64,000 nt of DNA from Cellvibrio zantedeschiae (GTDB lineage: Bacteria; Pseudomonadota; Gammaproteobacteria; Pseudomonadales; Cellvibrionaceae), in the NCBI RefSeq assembly GCF_014652535.1, contig NZ_BMYZ01000001.1:2108001-2172000 (forward strand). The letters are read 5' to 3'. The translations under genes and the position numbers were made by a program. Position 1 is the stretch's first letter; every line of letters begins with the position of its first letter. Shown here in pieces: positions 9,219 through 18,417 of this stretch. Under the pieces are notes generated by a model. That model was not told the origin of the DNA, searched no databases, and saw only the letters and a program-made list of their open reading frames with translations.

Positions 9219-9396
9219 GATCAATCTCAATGCAGTAGGTATTTTGGTGGTCAGTATCCATACCAAGCCATTAGTGTAGCTCAACGAAACCGAGAGACAT
9301 CTACCAAGATTCAAATTCGTGATGGATACCCACCCTCTTCAGGTACAAATTCCAGTTGACAATCCAAGCCCTAATCTTTATTTTACCAAACAGTTA

Positions 9397-9413
9397 ATTA
9401 ACCAAATGGTTTT
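9397..9413. promoter_or_regulatory. Palindromic operator candidate for the ArsR-family regulator
   Basis: TTAACCAAATGGTTTTA ends 2 bases before the ATG of the ArsR-type gene and contains the inverted repeat AACCA-AA-TGGTT (9400-9411). ArsR/SmtB repressors commonly bind such imperfect palindromes in their own promoters. The position over the translation start region would block transcription or the start site; autoregulation is inferred. Confidence 0.5.
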
Positions 9414-9415
9414 AT

Positions 9416-9751
9416 ATGTCAGCGGATAACATCAGTACCCTATTTGCGGCGCTCGCCGATCCTACTCGACGCGCAATTCTTGAACGCTTGAGCCAGGGTG
9501 ACGCCACAGTTACCGAACTAGCCGAGCCTTTCAATATGTCGATGCCCGCGATCACCAAGCATCTGAAGGTACTGGAAGGCGCTGGCCTCATTAGCCGTGG
9601 GCGCGATGCCCAACGCCGGCCTTGCCATATGGAAGCTGCCCCGCTCGCAGAAATCTCCAATTGGGTTGAGCAATATCGCCAGCTTTGGGAAGGCCGTCTG
9701 GATCAACTGGAAACTTACCTTGCTGAATTACAAAAAACCAAATCGCTTTAA
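9416..9751 (+). CDS. ArsR/SmtB-family transcriptional regulator (SRPBCC-linked type)
   Basis: 111 residues, essentially one winged helix: LFAALADPTRRAILERLSQG (helix 1-2), then VTELAEPFNMSMPAITKHLK as helix-turn-helix and VLEGAGLISRGRDAQRRPCH as the wing. No ELCVC-type metal-binding motif is present, so it is not a classical arsenic sensor. This subgroup is nearly always followed by an SRPBCC/AHSA1 gene, as here (30 bases later with a GAGGAAA ribosome site), and is thought to repress the pair until an unknown small ligand binds. No clear ribosome site precedes the ATG, only TTTTAT, and the operator candidate overlaps this leader. Confidence 0.9.
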   Translation: MSADNISTLFAALADPTRRAILERLSQGDATVTELAEPFNMSMPAITKHLKVLEGAGLISRGRDAQRRPCHMEAAPLAEISNWVEQYRQLWEGRLDQLETYLAELQKTKSL

Positions 9752-9781
9752 GTATTCACCATTATTTATTGAGGAAAAGCC

Positions 9782-10282
9782 ATGACCACATCCAACACTT
9801 TTACCATTAAACGCACACTCAACGCACCGCGCCAATTGGTGTGGGATGCATGGACACAAGCCGAGCACCTCGGCAAATGGTTTAGCCCTACTGCATTTAC
9901 CATTAAAGTCGTGACAATGGATTTAAAACCGAATGGAATTTTTCACTATTGCATGACTACTCCAGACGGTACTGAAATGTGGGGCAAATGGATGTTTCGC
10001 GATATTAACGCACCGGAAAAATTAGTATTAATACAATGTTTTTCAAATGCGGAAGGCGGATTGGGTAGTCATCCCATGGCACCAAGCTGGCCAAAGTACA
10101 CCCACTCAACAATGACATTAAAAGAAATTGATGGCAAAACAGAATTATTATTGGAATGGCAAACTTATGAAGCAACCGCAGAAGAAGTTGCAACCTTTAA
10201 TAGTGCCTTCGATAGTATGACCCAAGGCTGGGGCAGCACATTTGAAAACCTGGAAAGATATTTAGCGAAAATTACGCAATAA
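9782..10282 (+). CDS. SRPBCC / AHSA1-like domain protein
   Basis: 166 residues beginning FTIKRTLNAPRQLVWDAWTQ and EHLGKWFSPTAF, the opening of the AHSA1-like branch of the START/SRPBCC fold, which forms a deep hydrophobic ligand pocket. Later motifs WGKWMFRDINAPEKLVL and the final SMTQGWGSTFENLERYL are also typical. It is cytosolic. Its ligand is unknown; partnership with the ArsR gene 30 bases upstream suggests a joint regulatory or detoxifying role. GAGGAAA precedes the ATG. Confidence 0.9.
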   Translation: MTTSNTFTIKRTLNAPRQLVWDAWTQAEHLGKWFSPTAFTIKVVTMDLKPNGIFHYCMTTPDGTEMWGKWMFRDINAPEKLVLIQCFSNAEGGLGSHPMAPSWPKYTHSTMTLKEIDGKTELLLEWQTYEATAEEVATFNSAFDSMTQGWGSTFENLERYLAKITQ

Positions 10283-10292
10283 TTTTTGAGAA

Positions 10293-10323
10293 AACCTGTC
10301 GCAGATTTTTTTTGCGGCAGGTT
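10293..10323. terminator. Hairpin between convergent SRPBCC and marC genes
   Basis: AACCTGTCGCA (10293-10303) pairs with TGCGGCAGGTT (10313-10323) with one G-T pair, around a T-rich loop. It lies between the stops of two convergent genes. The downstream U run is weak on both strands. Confidence 0.5.
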
Positions 10324-10346
10324 AATTTGAAATACAAAATGAAAAA

Positions 10347-10967
10347 TTAAGCAAAGCCTGGGAATAAACCTTTTAAACCACCTGCAATAAATTCAATGGC
10401 AATTGCCGCAAGTAACAAACCCATAATACGCGTGGACATGGCAATAGATTTTGCGGTGATATGTTTTGACAACCAGGGCATGGCAACCAGAGTCAACCAC
10501 AAACAAACACAAACGCTCGCGATGGCTGCAAAAATTAAAACAAAATGCGACCACTCGTGCGATTGATGTGCGTAAACAATTACGGTACTGATAGCACCCG
10601 GCCCTGCGAGCAACGGAATGGTTAAAGGAACTAAAGCAATTGTTTCATCTTCCTGCAGCTGATCTACTTCGCTCGGCGCCATTAAATGTGATTGCAACAT
10701 AGACAGTGCCATTAACAACAACACCAAACCACCCGCACAGCGAAACGCATTAATGCTGATACCAAGCACACTTAAAATCCATTCGCCCAATAATAAAGAC
10801 ACTATAAGCACACTAAAAACAGAGAGCACTGTTAAACGTATGGTAGCGCGTTTTGTTTTCGCATTTTGGCGAGCGGTAAGAATCAAAAATACGGGTATGG
10901 CGCCCAGCGGATCTACAATAGCCAGAAGACCAACAAAAAATTGCGAGTACTCTGCAAATGACAGCAT
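10347..10967 (-). CDS. marC: MarC-family (UPF0056) inner-membrane protein
   Basis: 206 residues, about six hydrophobic segments, starting FAEYSQFFVGLLAIVDPLGA, with IPVFLILTA and later LLAGPGAISTVIVYA and RIMGLLLAAIAIEFIAGGLK, all characteristic of MarC/UPF0056. The family was once thought to give multiple antibiotic resistance, but that was disproved; transport function is unknown. It ends at a hairpin shared with the convergent SRPBCC gene. No operon partner is evident; pncC lies downstream of its start on the same strand, about 85 bases away. Confidence 0.9.
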   Translation of the reverse strand: MLSFAEYSQFFVGLLAIVDPLGAIPVFLILTARQNAKTKRATIRLTVLSVFSVLIVSLLLGEWILSVLGISINAFRCAGGLVLLLMALSMLQSHLMAPSEVDQLQEDETIALVPLTIPLLAGPGAISTVIVYAHQSHEWSHFVLIFAAIASVCVCLWLTLVAMPWLSKHITAKSIAMSTRIMGLLLAAIAIEFIAGGLKGLFPGFA

Positions 10968-11051
10968 AAACGTTCTCGATAAAAAGAGGATTTATGATGA
11001 TTGTAGCAGTTGATTTATAGATGTAAGTTGGATGGGATACAGAACCAAAGA

Positions 11052-11546
11052 TTAGAGCAGTTTTAGCACGCCGTGGAGACCTTGTACGACGGCTTGTTGT
11101 TGAATTTCAGTGCGGTCACCAGCGAAATGAAAACATTGCGAGTGAATAACACCTGTCGCCAACCCCCAGGCAAACCAAACAGTGCCAACAGGTTTTTCAA
11201 GGTTGCCGCCGGAAGGCCCCGCAATGCCACTCACAGCCACAGAAATTTCCGCGCCGGATAATGCAAGAACGCCCTTCGCCATTTGCTCAACTACTGCTTG
11301 GCTGACGGCGCCTTCCTCTAAAAGAGTTTGTGGATTTACTTGAAGTAATTTTTCTTTGGCTTGGTTAGCGTAACTTACTACACCGTATTCAAACCATGAG
11401 GAACTACCGGCAACAGCGGTGATTGCAGCGGCAATGCCACCTCCGGTACAAGACTCTGCGGTGGCAAGGCGCCAATTGCGGGCCAACAATTTTTCACCCA
11501 GGAGTTGACTCAATTGCAACACAGAAGGCGCTGTTGGCGAAGACAT
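11052..11546 (-). CDS. pncC: Nicotinamide-nucleotide amidohydrolase (CinA C-terminal domain type)
   Basis: 164 residues covering only the CinA C-terminal/PncC domain: AESCTGGGIAAAITAVAGSS near residues 30-49, YGVVSYANQAKEKLLQV, and GIAGPSGGNLEKPVGTVWFAW. The enzyme hydrolyses NMN to nicotinate mononucleotide in pyridine nucleotide salvage. It lacks the N-terminal COG1058 domain of full-length CinA, as in many proteobacteria. An uncharacterised gene precedes it by 14 bases and is probably co-transcribed. recA, its frequent neighbour, is not in the window. Confidence 0.93.
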   Translation of the reverse strand: MSSPTAPSVLQLSQLLGEKLLARNWRLATAESCTGGGIAAAITAVAGSSSWFEYGVVSYANQAKEKLLQVNPQTLLEEGAVSQAVVEQMAKGVLALSGAEISVAVSGIAGPSGGNLEKPVGTVWFAWGLATGVIHSQCFHFAGDRTEIQQQAVVQGLHGVLKLL

Positions 11547-11560
11547 AAAATTAATTTCGT

Positions 11561-11914
11561 TTACTTGTTTTTTTTCAGCGACAACACCGATCTTTCTGGT
11601 TTGTCTGAACGTTCGGCAAATTGTTTTGCCAAGGCTTCGCGCTCTTTAGTCGCTTCGCTTTTGAGCGATTCAATATCGGTAACGCCGCCGCTTGTGCTGC
11701 TGTAAGAAGTTGGGCTATTCGCTGCTGCTTTGGCTAAAAATTCCAAACCGCAACGCATCAAACGCGCTTGATCGACAAACGACAAATTGGCGGGAAAATT
11801 GGCAGGATTAATTGCCGAAGGATCACGCGGATTCCCTTCCACTTGCAATACAAAACCTGATTCGTGAGTTGCTGTTCCAGCAGCCAAGTTGGCTACCCAT
11901 GCATCAAAATCCAT
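11561..11914 (-). CDS. Uncharacterised small cytosolic protein upstream of pncC
   Basis: 117 residues; no family recognised. The N-terminal part (DFDAWVANLAAGTATHESGF) and central part (SFVDQARLMRCGLEFLAKAA) look like folded helices; the C-terminal third is Ser/Thr/Lys-rich and probably a charged helix (EATKEREALAKQFAER). No signal peptide or membrane segment. It ends 14 bases before the pncC start on the same strand, so a two-gene operon is likely. The frame is real in my judgement because of the spacing and even amino acid use; function unknown. Confidence 0.7.
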   Translation of the reverse strand: MDFDAWVANLAAGTATHESGFVLQVEGNPRDPSAINPANFPANLSFVDQARLMRCGLEFLAKAAANSPTSYSSTSGGVTDIESLKSEATKEREALAKQFAERSDKPERSVLSLKKNK

Positions 11915-11999
11915 AAAATACCTGTTGGCTGGTGGTTGATTTGCGTTGGCAATTTTATCACCACTAAAACTGCCTTAATACTTGTTCGGGAATTCAAAC

Positions 12000-12983
12000 T
12001 CAAGCTTGCGACGAACGGCGTTGCTCTTCGCGCTTTTCAATTTTTTGCTGGCGACGCAATTGTCGCTCTGGCGGCAAAGCACCAATATGCGGTTCGTTGC
12101 GGTTCTTGGCCAACTGAATTTGTTTTTGACGCTCGGCAAAACGCATTTTTTGCTCGTCCGTCAGCTTGTCATAACAACGTGGGCAGCTTACACCCGGCAT
12201 GTATTGATCGGAAAGCTTATCTTCCTCGGTGATGGGATGACGGCAGCCGTGACACTGATCATAAATACCTTTCTTTAAACTATGATTAACAGCTACACGA
12301 TTGTCGAAAACAAAACACTCACCTTTCCACAAACTTTGCTCTTCGGGCACCTCTTCCAAATATTTAAGAATGCCACCTTCTAAATGATAAACCTCTTCAA
12401 AACCTAACTCTTTCATGTATGCGGTAGATTTCTCACAGCGAATACCACCGGTGCAAAACATGGCCACTTTTTTGTGTTTGGCAGGATCAAGATTCTCCGC
12501 TACGTATTGCGGGAATTCACGGAAGGTTTCCGTTTTAGGATCAATAGCGCGCTCGAAAGTGCCAATGTCGTATTCGTAAGAGTTACGGGTATCAATGACC
12601 GTAACTTCAGGGTCGCTGATCAACGCGTTCCAATCTTTAGGCTTTACATAAGTGCCTACAATTTTTTGTGGGTCTATGCCGTTCACACCCATGGTGACGA
12701 TTTCTTTTTTCAGTTTTACCTTCATACGATAAAAAGGTGTGCCTTCAAAAAAAGACTCCTTATGTACCAAATCAACGAAGCGCTCATCACTTTTTAAAAA
12801 GTCGAGCAAGAGATTAATCGCGTCGCGGGTACCGGAAACCGTGCCATTAATGCCCTCTTCGGCCAATAGCAAAGTACCTTTTAATTCGAGCTGATCACAG
12901 CGTTCTTTGAGACGAGGGGCGAATTCCTGATAGTCGGGCAAGGAGACAAATTTGTAGAGAGCAGCAACAACAATTTGATTCAT
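12000..12983 (-). CDS. trhO: TrhO, oxygen-dependent tRNA uridine-34 hydroxylase (rhodanese fold, UPF0176)
   Basis: 327 residues, the usual length of the YceA/TrhO family. An N-terminal ferredoxin-like domain ([35 protein letters not shown]) is followed by a rhodanese domain with the catalytic Cys in [19 protein letters not shown] and a C-terminal zinc-ribbon-like part ([21 protein letters not shown]). The enzyme hydroxylates U34 of tRNAs for cmo5U/mo5U formation. bolA lies about 100 bases upstream on the same strand. The C-terminal tail is rich in Arg/Gln. Confidence 0.95.
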   Translation of the reverse strand: MNQIVVAALYKFVSLPDYQEFAPRLKERCDQLELKGTLLLAEEGINGTVSGTRDAINLLLDFLKSDERFVDLVHKESFFEGTPFYRMKVKLKKEIVTMGVNGIDPQKIVGTYVKPKDWNALISDPEVTVIDTRNSYEYDIGTFERAIDPKTETFREFPQYVAENLDPAKHKKVAMFCTGGIRCEKSTAYMKELGFEEVYHLEGGILKYLEEVPEEQSLWKGECFVFDNRVAVNHSLKKGIYDQCHGCRHPITEEDKLSDQYMPGVSCPRCYDKLTDEQKMRFAERQKQIQLAKNRNEPHIGALPPERQLRRQQKIEKREEQRRSSQA

Positions 12984-13085
12984 ATCTTTTCACTTGGGGG
13001 GTCAACAATGGGTACATCAAGTAGCAGCGGGCGCGCATTATAAATGCTTGTTTTTTGAACAGCCAGCAAAAACTCCTGATCTATA

Positions 13086-13409
13086 TCAAGAATGATCGTG
13101 TTTGGAGCCACCCATACAATTTGATGATGCAGGTACCGCACCAGATGATGCCCATTCGTCTGGACTAAACGTGTGTAAAGCTAAGGCATGCACACCGCTT
13201 TTCAATTCATCAGCCAGGCAAGCATATATTGCCTGATGACGCTGCACCTGACGCTTGCCCACAAAACTGTCTGCAGCCAAGACTACTTTAAAATGGGTTT
13301 CTGAACCCGGTGGCACCGAATGCATATAGCTCTCGTTAAGCACTTCCAAATGGGCAGGTTTAAAGGTATCTGAAAGTTTAGAGATTATGCGATTTTCGAC
13401 GGGATTCAT
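13086..13409 (-). CDS. bolA: BolA-family protein
   Basis: 107 residues with the BolA core: ISKLSDTFKPAHLEVLNESY, HFKVVLAADSFVGKRQVQRH and a final ALHTFSPDEW. BolA proteins work with monothiol glutaredoxins in iron-sulfur cluster handling and also affect cell morphology and stress response. The tail contains Cys and His (SSNCMGGSKHDHS) beyond the conserved fold. It is followed by trhO about 100 bases later. Confidence 0.93.
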   Translation of the reverse strand: MNPVENRIISKLSDTFKPAHLEVLNESYMHSVPPGSETHFKVVLAADSFVGKRQVQRHQAIYACLADELKSGVHALALHTFSPDEWASSGAVPASSNCMGGSKHDHS

Positions 13410-13701
13410 GCGACACCTCGCGTAAAGCGTTATAAAAACTGAGCGGCTAAGGCCAAAAAAAACTGCGGTATTCTACTGGATAAAGACTAGACTGTGGGAA
13501 CCTGATTGCGCTCGGGAACAAATTCTTAAGCTTGTCAGTCTCAGATGCAATGCACCGGTTATAGCAAAACATTTAAAGCTAAAGGTTGCAGATAGACACC
13601 AAAGTGACTGACATTTTACCCGTATTAAAGCTGGCACCAATAAGTGACGAAGTTTTCCCCTTAGAACGTCACTGATACTTAGCAGTAAATTAGAGATAAA
13701 C

Positions 13702-13899
13702 ATGAGCTTACATAAAATTTTCGTAGACAGACGCCGAGGCGAGGACCGCAGGCTAGACAATGACCCATGCAGGAATATGCCGATTGATATTTACCACCGC
13801 AAGCGCCGTAAGTCGACTGATCGCAGACACCCCCAGCGCACCCTGGCAGATGACTACCAAGCCTATCTGGGCGATATGGAAAGCAAAGCAAGACATTAA
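13702..13899 (+). CDS. Small, highly basic hypothetical protein (DRRxGEDRR motif)
   Basis: 65 residues with repeated Arg/Asp clusters: FVDRRRGEDRRLDNDP, HRKRRKSTDRRHPQ, then DDYQAYLGDMESKARH. Similar tiny proteins with DRR-x-x-x-DRR repeats occur next to unrelated genes in gammaproteobacteria; none has a known role that I can name. The ATG is preceded by AGAGATAA, a weak ribosome site. It lies in a 630-base space between bolA and galK. The Arg/Asp pattern is not random-looking, which supports coding, but the call is tentative. Confidence 0.55.
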   Translation: MSLHKIFVDRRRGEDRRLDNDPCRNMPIDIYHRKRRKSTDRRHPQRTLADDYQAYLGDMESKARH

Positions 13900-13905
13900 G
13901 CTTTA

Positions 13906-13935
13906 AAAAAGCCCCGCAAAGTGACCCTTGCGGGG
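13906..13935 (-). terminator. Intrinsic terminator of the galTK transcript
   Basis: On the minus strand CCCCGCAA (13935-13928) pairs with TTGCGGGG (13919-13912) and is followed by C and six T (13911-13906). This is a textbook rho-independent terminator about 100 bases after the galK stop. Confidence 0.8.
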
Positions 13936-14035
13936 TAAGTCAAAGGAGGACCAATAAACTCCACAAAAAAACTGTAACAGTCAGAAACCTGCTTTAAGTT
14001 TTACTTTCGTAAAAACTCCAACCAATTCCTGAAAC

Positions 14036-15190
14036 CTAGATAGCAAATGCGCCGTTGCTGGCTTTTGCCGGAATCAAAGTCGGTACGCAACCTGTATCAA
14101 GCTGATAAAGTTGCTCCACTGCTTGCATTAGTTTCGGGATAACCGCTGCTGGCGCAATGGACACCACACAACCGCCAAACCCGCCCCCGGTCATGCGAGC
14201 TCCCGCTTTACCTTCCCCGGCTGCTTGCAGTATTTCCACCAATCGATCAATTGCTGGCGTAGTCACGTTAAAGTCATCGCGCATGGAAATATGCGATTCA
14301 GCCATCACCCGCGCCAGGGTTGTCATATCGCCTGAACTCAAGGCTTCAGCCGCTAATAAGGTACGTTCATTTTCGGTGAGCACATGGCGTGCGCGACGAA
14401 AACTTAAATCGTCCAATTTACCTTCCGCAGCTACAAATTGCTCCAAACCAACCCCGCGCAAGCTTTGCTGTCCAAAAAAGGCTGCCGCTGCTTCACACTG
14501 GGCGCGGCGCTGATTGTATTCGCTATCAACCAAACCGCGTTTTACGCCGCTATGTACTATAAGAATTTCCCAGTCGCGCGGGATAGAAACACTGCGTGTT
14601 GATAAATCCTGGCAGTCAATTAAAAGCGCACTACTTTCCTGGCCGCGGGCTGAAATCAGTTGATCCATAATGCCGCAGTTACAGCCTACAAAGTTGTTCT
14701 CGGCAGCTTGGCCAACCAGCGCGGCATCTGTGGGGTCGATAGATTCATCGCTCAATTCAGTGAGCGCTCGCACGACCGCAACTTCCAACGAAGCCGAACT
14801 ACTCAGACCTGCGCCCGCAGGTACGTTACCGGATATCAATAAATTGCCGCCCTTAAGGCGATAACCTTTTTTCTTCAATTCCTGAATCACACCGCGCACA
14901 TAATCAGACCAGGACGCAGCAGGATCTTGTTGCATCGGTTCATCCAAATTAATGACGACGCCTTGCGACTCAAAATCGCGTGCGACAACATGCAATTCAC
15001 GATCATTGCGAGCAGACGCGGCGATCCAGGTGCTGTAATTAATAGCTGCTGGCAAGACAAAACCATCGTTATAGTCTGTGTGCTCTCCAATCAGGTTTAC
15101 TCTTCCGGGTGCCTGAACAATCAATTCAGGCGCTTGGCCAAAGGCGGCCGAATAAAATTCACTGAGCTGTTCTTTATTTAATACGCTCAC
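14036..15190 (-). CDS. galK: Galactokinase
   Basis: GHMP-family kinase, about 384 residues, phosphorylating galactose at C1 in the Leloir pathway. Visible motifs: GRVNLIGEHTDYNDGFVLP (galactose binding), GNVPAGAGLSSSASLEVA (phosphate loop) and ARMTGGGFGGCVVS (motif 3). The start is chosen as GTG 15190, preceded by GAGG within the end of galT; a TTG at 15196 abuts the galT stop and is too near that ribosome site. It is translationally coupled to galT and ends in the terminator at 13906-13935. Confidence 0.95.
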   Translation of the reverse strand: MSVLNKEQLSEFYSAAFGQAPELIVQAPGRVNLIGEHTDYNDGFVLPAAINYSTWIAASARNDRELHVVARDFESQGVVINLDEPMQQDPAASWSDYVRGVIQELKKKGYRLKGGNLLISGNVPAGAGLSSSASLEVAVVRALTELSDESIDPTDAALVGQAAENNFVGCNCGIMDQLISARGQESSALLIDCQDLSTRSVSIPRDWEILIVHSGVKRGLVDSEYNQRRAQCEAAAAFFGQQSLRGVGLEQFVAAEGKLDDLSFRRARHVLTENERTLLAAEALSSGDMTTLARVMAESHISMRDDFNVTTPAIDRLVEILQAAGEGKAGARMTGGGFGGCVVSIAPAAVIPKLMQAVEQLYQLDTGCVPTLIPAKASNGAFAI

Positions 15191-15196
15191 TCGCAA

Positions 15197-16243
15197 TTAC
15201 CTCATACGAAAATGGACAGGACTTTGTTGACGCAAGCGTTCTGCGGCTTGCTCGGGTGATAAATCGCGTTGGGGTTCACCCAACATTTCATAACCCACCA
15301 TAAATTTGCGCACACTCGCGCTGCGCAATAACGGAGGATAAAAATGTGCGTGGAGCTGCCAGGCGCTTGAATCCTGGGCATTGAAAGGAGCGCCATGCCA
15401 TCCCATAGAATAAGGAAAGGAACACTCGAACAAATTGTCGTAACGCGCTGTTATATCACGCAAAATCTGCCCCAAACTCACTTGTTCGGTTTCAGTTAAC
15501 TCGGTGATACGCGCTCGCGCATGCTTGGGAAGCAACAAGGTTTCAAACGGCCAGGCAGCCCAAAAAGGAACTACAACAAGCCAATCTTCGTTTTGCACTA
15601 CTACCCGCTCCGCAGCGGCTATTTCTTTATGGGCATAATCCAGAAGCAGCGATTTGCCTTCTTTTGAGTGAAAGGCGCGCTGGTTGTCATCTTCTTTCTG
15701 TACCAGTGTAGGCAGTTGGGTTTGCGCCCAGATTTGACCATGCGGATGGGGATTGGAGCACCCCATCACTGCACCTTTGTTTTCAAAAATTTGTACCGAT
15801 GGATAGTCTTTGCCTAGATCAGCCGACTCGTTCATCCAGGTTTTAATAACCGCCAAAATCTCTTCGTCATTTAAGAGAGGCAAGGTTTTGCTGTGATCGG
15901 GCAAAAAGCAGATCACGCGGCTGGTGCCGTGTTCAGCTTTAATCTGGAACAAAGGATCGACAGATTCAGGCGCAGCCGGTACTTCTGGCATAAGCGCGGC
16001 AAAATCATTGGTAAACACAAAAGTTGTTTTATAAACAGGGTTCAGCTCACCGCCCACGCGCGTATTGCCGGGGCACAAATAGCAGTTAGGATCATGAGCC
16101 GCACTTTCTGGCCACTGGTTAGGCTCTTGCTGGCCTTGCCATGGGCGCTTGGTTCTGTGTGGCGAAATAAGCAACCACTCACCCGTCAAAGGATTAAAGC
16201 GGCGATGGGTATGTTCGTTGACCGAAAACTCTTCTGGATTCAT
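15197..16243 (-). CDS. galT: Galactose-1-phosphate uridylyltransferase
   Basis: 348 residues with [20 protein letters not shown] at the start, zinc-site cysteines in CYLCPGNTR, and the nucleotidylated histidine in [12 protein letters not shown]. It exchanges UMP between UDP-glucose and galactose-1-phosphate. It is the first gene of a galT-galK operon without galE or mutarotase in the window. The promoter must lie in 16244-16440. Confidence 0.96.
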   Translation of the reverse strand: MNPEEFSVNEHTHRRFNPLTGEWLLISPHRTKRPWQGQQEPNQWPESAAHDPNCYLCPGNTRVGGELNPVYKTTFVFTNDFAALMPEVPAAPESVDPLFQIKAEHGTSRVICFLPDHSKTLPLLNDEEILAVIKTWMNESADLGKDYPSVQIFENKGAVMGCSNPHPHGQIWAQTQLPTLVQKEDDNQRAFHSKEGKSLLLDYAHKEIAAAERVVVQNEDWLVVVPFWAAWPFETLLLPKHARARITELTETEQVSLGQILRDITARYDNLFECSFPYSMGWHGAPFNAQDSSAWQLHAHFYPPLLRSASVRKFMVGYEMLGEPQRDLSPEQAAERLRQQSPVHFRMR

Positions 16244-16356
16244 ATACTACATTGTCCATATAAATATGATAAATAAACAATGGGCGTAATTTACCTGAAA
16301 AATTTGTGAAGTACAATCACATTCGAATTTAGGCGCTAACCCCCTTCATGGAAAGA

Positions 16357-16388
16357 AACACCCAGAAGCATCAACTTCTGAGTGTTTT
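16357..16388. terminator. Hairpin upstream of galT and downstream of dgkA
   Basis: AAACACCCAGAAG (16356-16368) pairs with CTTCTGAGTGTTT (16375-16387) with one G-T pair. dgkA on the minus strand ends at 16445, so this is probably its terminator; a run of T follows only on the plus strand (TTTT) and a broken one (GTTTCTTTCC) on the minus strand. The rest of 16244-16444 should hold the galTK promoter; none stands out. Confidence 0.55.
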
Positions 16389-16444
16389 ACTTCGAACAAC
16401 TTATTGTGGGGAAAGTTCGATTAGGGTGAGAAATGAGGGAGAAA

Positions 16445-16819
16445 CTAGGGAAAGAAACGGTGTGCGGCGACAATACCCCAAACTACCGCTAACAATATGA
16501 GACTGGTAAACACTAAGGCAGAGCCAATATCTTTGGCGCGCCCTGAGAGTTCGTGACGTTCAGAGCCTGTCCGATCCACCACGGCTTCTACAGATGAATT
16601 CGCCAATTCCGCCATCCACACCCAGAAAATACTGGAAAGTAACAAGATCAATTCAATATGGGTGGTCGCCAACCAAAAAGCCACGGGGGTAAGGATTAAA
16701 CCCAACACCACCTCCTGCCTGAACGCAGCCTCAAATTTCCAGGTAGCTGCAAAGCCCTTCATCGAATAACCAAACGCATCAATGATACGGGCGATTCCGG
16801 TTTTACCAGGTTTACTCAT
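16445..16819 (-). CDS. dgkA: Diacylglycerol kinase (DgkA)
   Basis: Start placed at the ATG at 16819, which has GGAG seven bases ahead; an upstream in-frame ATG at 16834 has none. The 124-residue product has three membrane helices and the DgkA signature AELANSSVEAVVDRTGSERH, with the catalytic Glu, followed by GRAKDIGSALVF. It rephosphorylates diacylglycerol released in membrane-derived oligosaccharide or LPS modification. Divergent from a glycosyltransferase gene across about 310 bases. Confidence 0.95.
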   Translation of the reverse strand: MSKPGKTGIARIIDAFGYSMKGFAATWKFEAAFRQEVVLGLILTPVAFWLATTHIELILLLSSIFWVWMAELANSSVEAVVDRTGSERHELSGRAKDIGSALVFTSLILLAVVWGIVAAHRFFP

Positions 16820-17132
16820 TCCAATTCTCCACACTTTTTTTGATAAGCCTTTGTTAGGCCAATTTTTAAGTTAGCGACCCTAGAATCAGGCGATGACACT
16901 AGTTTGTCACGGTTAATTCATCTGTTCTTCATCGAAAAGTAATAGGCCGGTGATATTTCTGGCGGTGTAACAGCTCAAGGGCGTGAATGATGAATGCTTT
17001 TAACCAAGACGTCTATCACTCAAAACCACAACCTGCCCGGGAAATGTTACTGCCGTGAATTATTACAGCGAGATATGACAAGCGCCTTTCAGCGCAAACA
17101 TATTTTTATAAACATTTATGACAGGTAGCCCT

Positions 17133-18194
17133 ATGAAAATACTTTATGGTGTTCAAGGAACAGGAAACGGTCACGTTACGCGCGCGCGCATTATGGCCAA
17201 AGCGTTTGCTGCAAAAGGCGTACAGGTTGATTGGGTGTTTTCTGGTCGTCCCCGTGAAGATTTTTTTGATATGCAAGCCTTTGGTGATTTTCAATCCTAC
17301 CGTGGTTTAACCTTCGCAGTTAAAAGCGGACGTATTCTCTATTTAAAAACAGCCTTGCAAGCTAATTTAATGCAGCTTAACGATGATATTAAAAAAGTGA
17401 ATGTTGAAGGTTACGATCTCATCATTAATGATTTCGAACCTGTGTCTGCCCATGCCGCAAAACGCGCAGGCAAAAAAGTGATTGGAATCTCGCACCAAAA
17501 TGCTTTCCTGCACAAAATTCCCAAGAAAAATAACAACCTGGTCACCGATTGGTTTATGCAAAATTTTGCACCTGTGACCCAAGCTATTGGCTTGCATTGG
17601 CACCACTTCAACCAACCCATTTTGCCACCCTTAATTGAACCTTCGCACTATCCTAACGAATCACTGCACAAACATTATTTGGTTTATTTACCTTTTGCTG
17701 GGCTCGACGATATTTTGCCGCAGTTGCGTAAATTTCCCGATTACGAATTTTTTGTTTACCAGAATGTTCCCCAGGCAACGGATGATGGACACATTCATAT
17801 TCGCCCCTTTTCACGCGAAGGCTTTCAAAAAGATTTGCACCGCTGTGAGGGAGTTATATGCAGCGCAGGTTTTGAATTACCGAGCGAAGCAATTCAACTC
17901 GGAAAAAAACTTCTTGTACAACCTGTAGCAGGACAAATGGAACAAGCTTCTAACGCCCTCGCACTTACGCAACTGGGTTATGGTTCTTCCACCAATTTAT
18001 TAAACGAAGCTGCGATTGGTCGTTGGTTGCCGCTCATGAAACCTAATCCAATTATTTATCCGGATGTTGCAAATAAATTAGTGGATTGGTTACTAAAGAC
18101 CGGCGGAGAAAATTTTGAAGAATTGCAGCAATCGTTATGGCGCGACATGCCTGCCCCCAACGAAATATTTTCAAAGACGGCGCACGCAAAATAA
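17133..18194 (+). CDS. MJ1255/VC2487-type family glycosyltransferase
   Basis: 353 residues starting MKILYGVQGTGNGHVTRA, the glycine-rich N-terminal loop of the GT-B, MurG-like fold, and later GVICSAGFELPSEAIQLGKK and QPVAGQMEQASNALAL, the nucleotide-sugar site. I chose ATG 17133 because AGGT precedes it correctly; an in-frame ATG 15 bases earlier lacks a ribosome site. Family members are annotated as conserved hypothetical (MJ1255/VC2487 type); acceptor and sugar donor are unknown. No signal peptide. Neighbours give no clue to the pathway, though dgkA (lipid recycling) is divergent. Confidence 0.85.
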   Translation: MKILYGVQGTGNGHVTRARIMAKAFAAKGVQVDWVFSGRPREDFFDMQAFGDFQSYRGLTFAVKSGRILYLKTALQANLMQLNDDIKKVNVEGYDLIINDFEPVSAHAAKRAGKKVIGISHQNAFLHKIPKKNNNLVTDWFMQNFAPVTQAIGLHWHHFNQPILPPLIEPSHYPNESLHKHYLVYLPFAGLDDILPQLRKFPDYEFFVYQNVPQATDDGHIHIRPFSREGFQKDLHRCEGVICSAGFELPSEAIQLGKKLLVQPVAGQMEQASNALALTQLGYGSSTNLLNEAAIGRWLPLMKPNPIIYPDVANKLVDWLLKTGGENFEELQQSLWRDMPAPNEIFSKTAHAK

Positions 18195-18344
18195 AACAGA
18201 GTAAGCAAAATAAACAGAGTAAATTGACGTCTCAGCGATCTTTAAAATCGTGGATGTAAAAAAGCGTAAGTTGGTGAGCTAGCGCACTTACTAAAAATCG
18301 CTGTCACGGCATTCTGAGCCTGCACAACCGGGGCGACCCAAAAA

Positions 18345-18368
18345 GTGAAGCAAAAGGATTAGCTTCAC
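18345..18368. terminator. Hairpin between convergent glycosyltransferase and arfB genes
   Basis: GTGAAGC (18345-18351) pairs with GCTTCAC (18362-18368), 10-base loop. It is located between convergent stops in a 220-base space that also holds a direct repeat (ACAGAGTAA at 18197 and 18211) and another possible stem (GTAAGT/ACTTAC). U runs are poor, so the terminator call is weak. Confidence 0.4.
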
Positions 18369-18417
18369 ATTCGATTACACGCAAACAACAGGGAAAATAA
18401 TAAATTCTTAGTTGAAC

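Noticed and set aside
16345..16358. 14-base identity TTCATGGAAAGAAA shared with 45918-45931
   Set aside because: Both occur near hairpins but neighbouring bases do not match; within 64 kb such a match in A-rich DNA can be chance.
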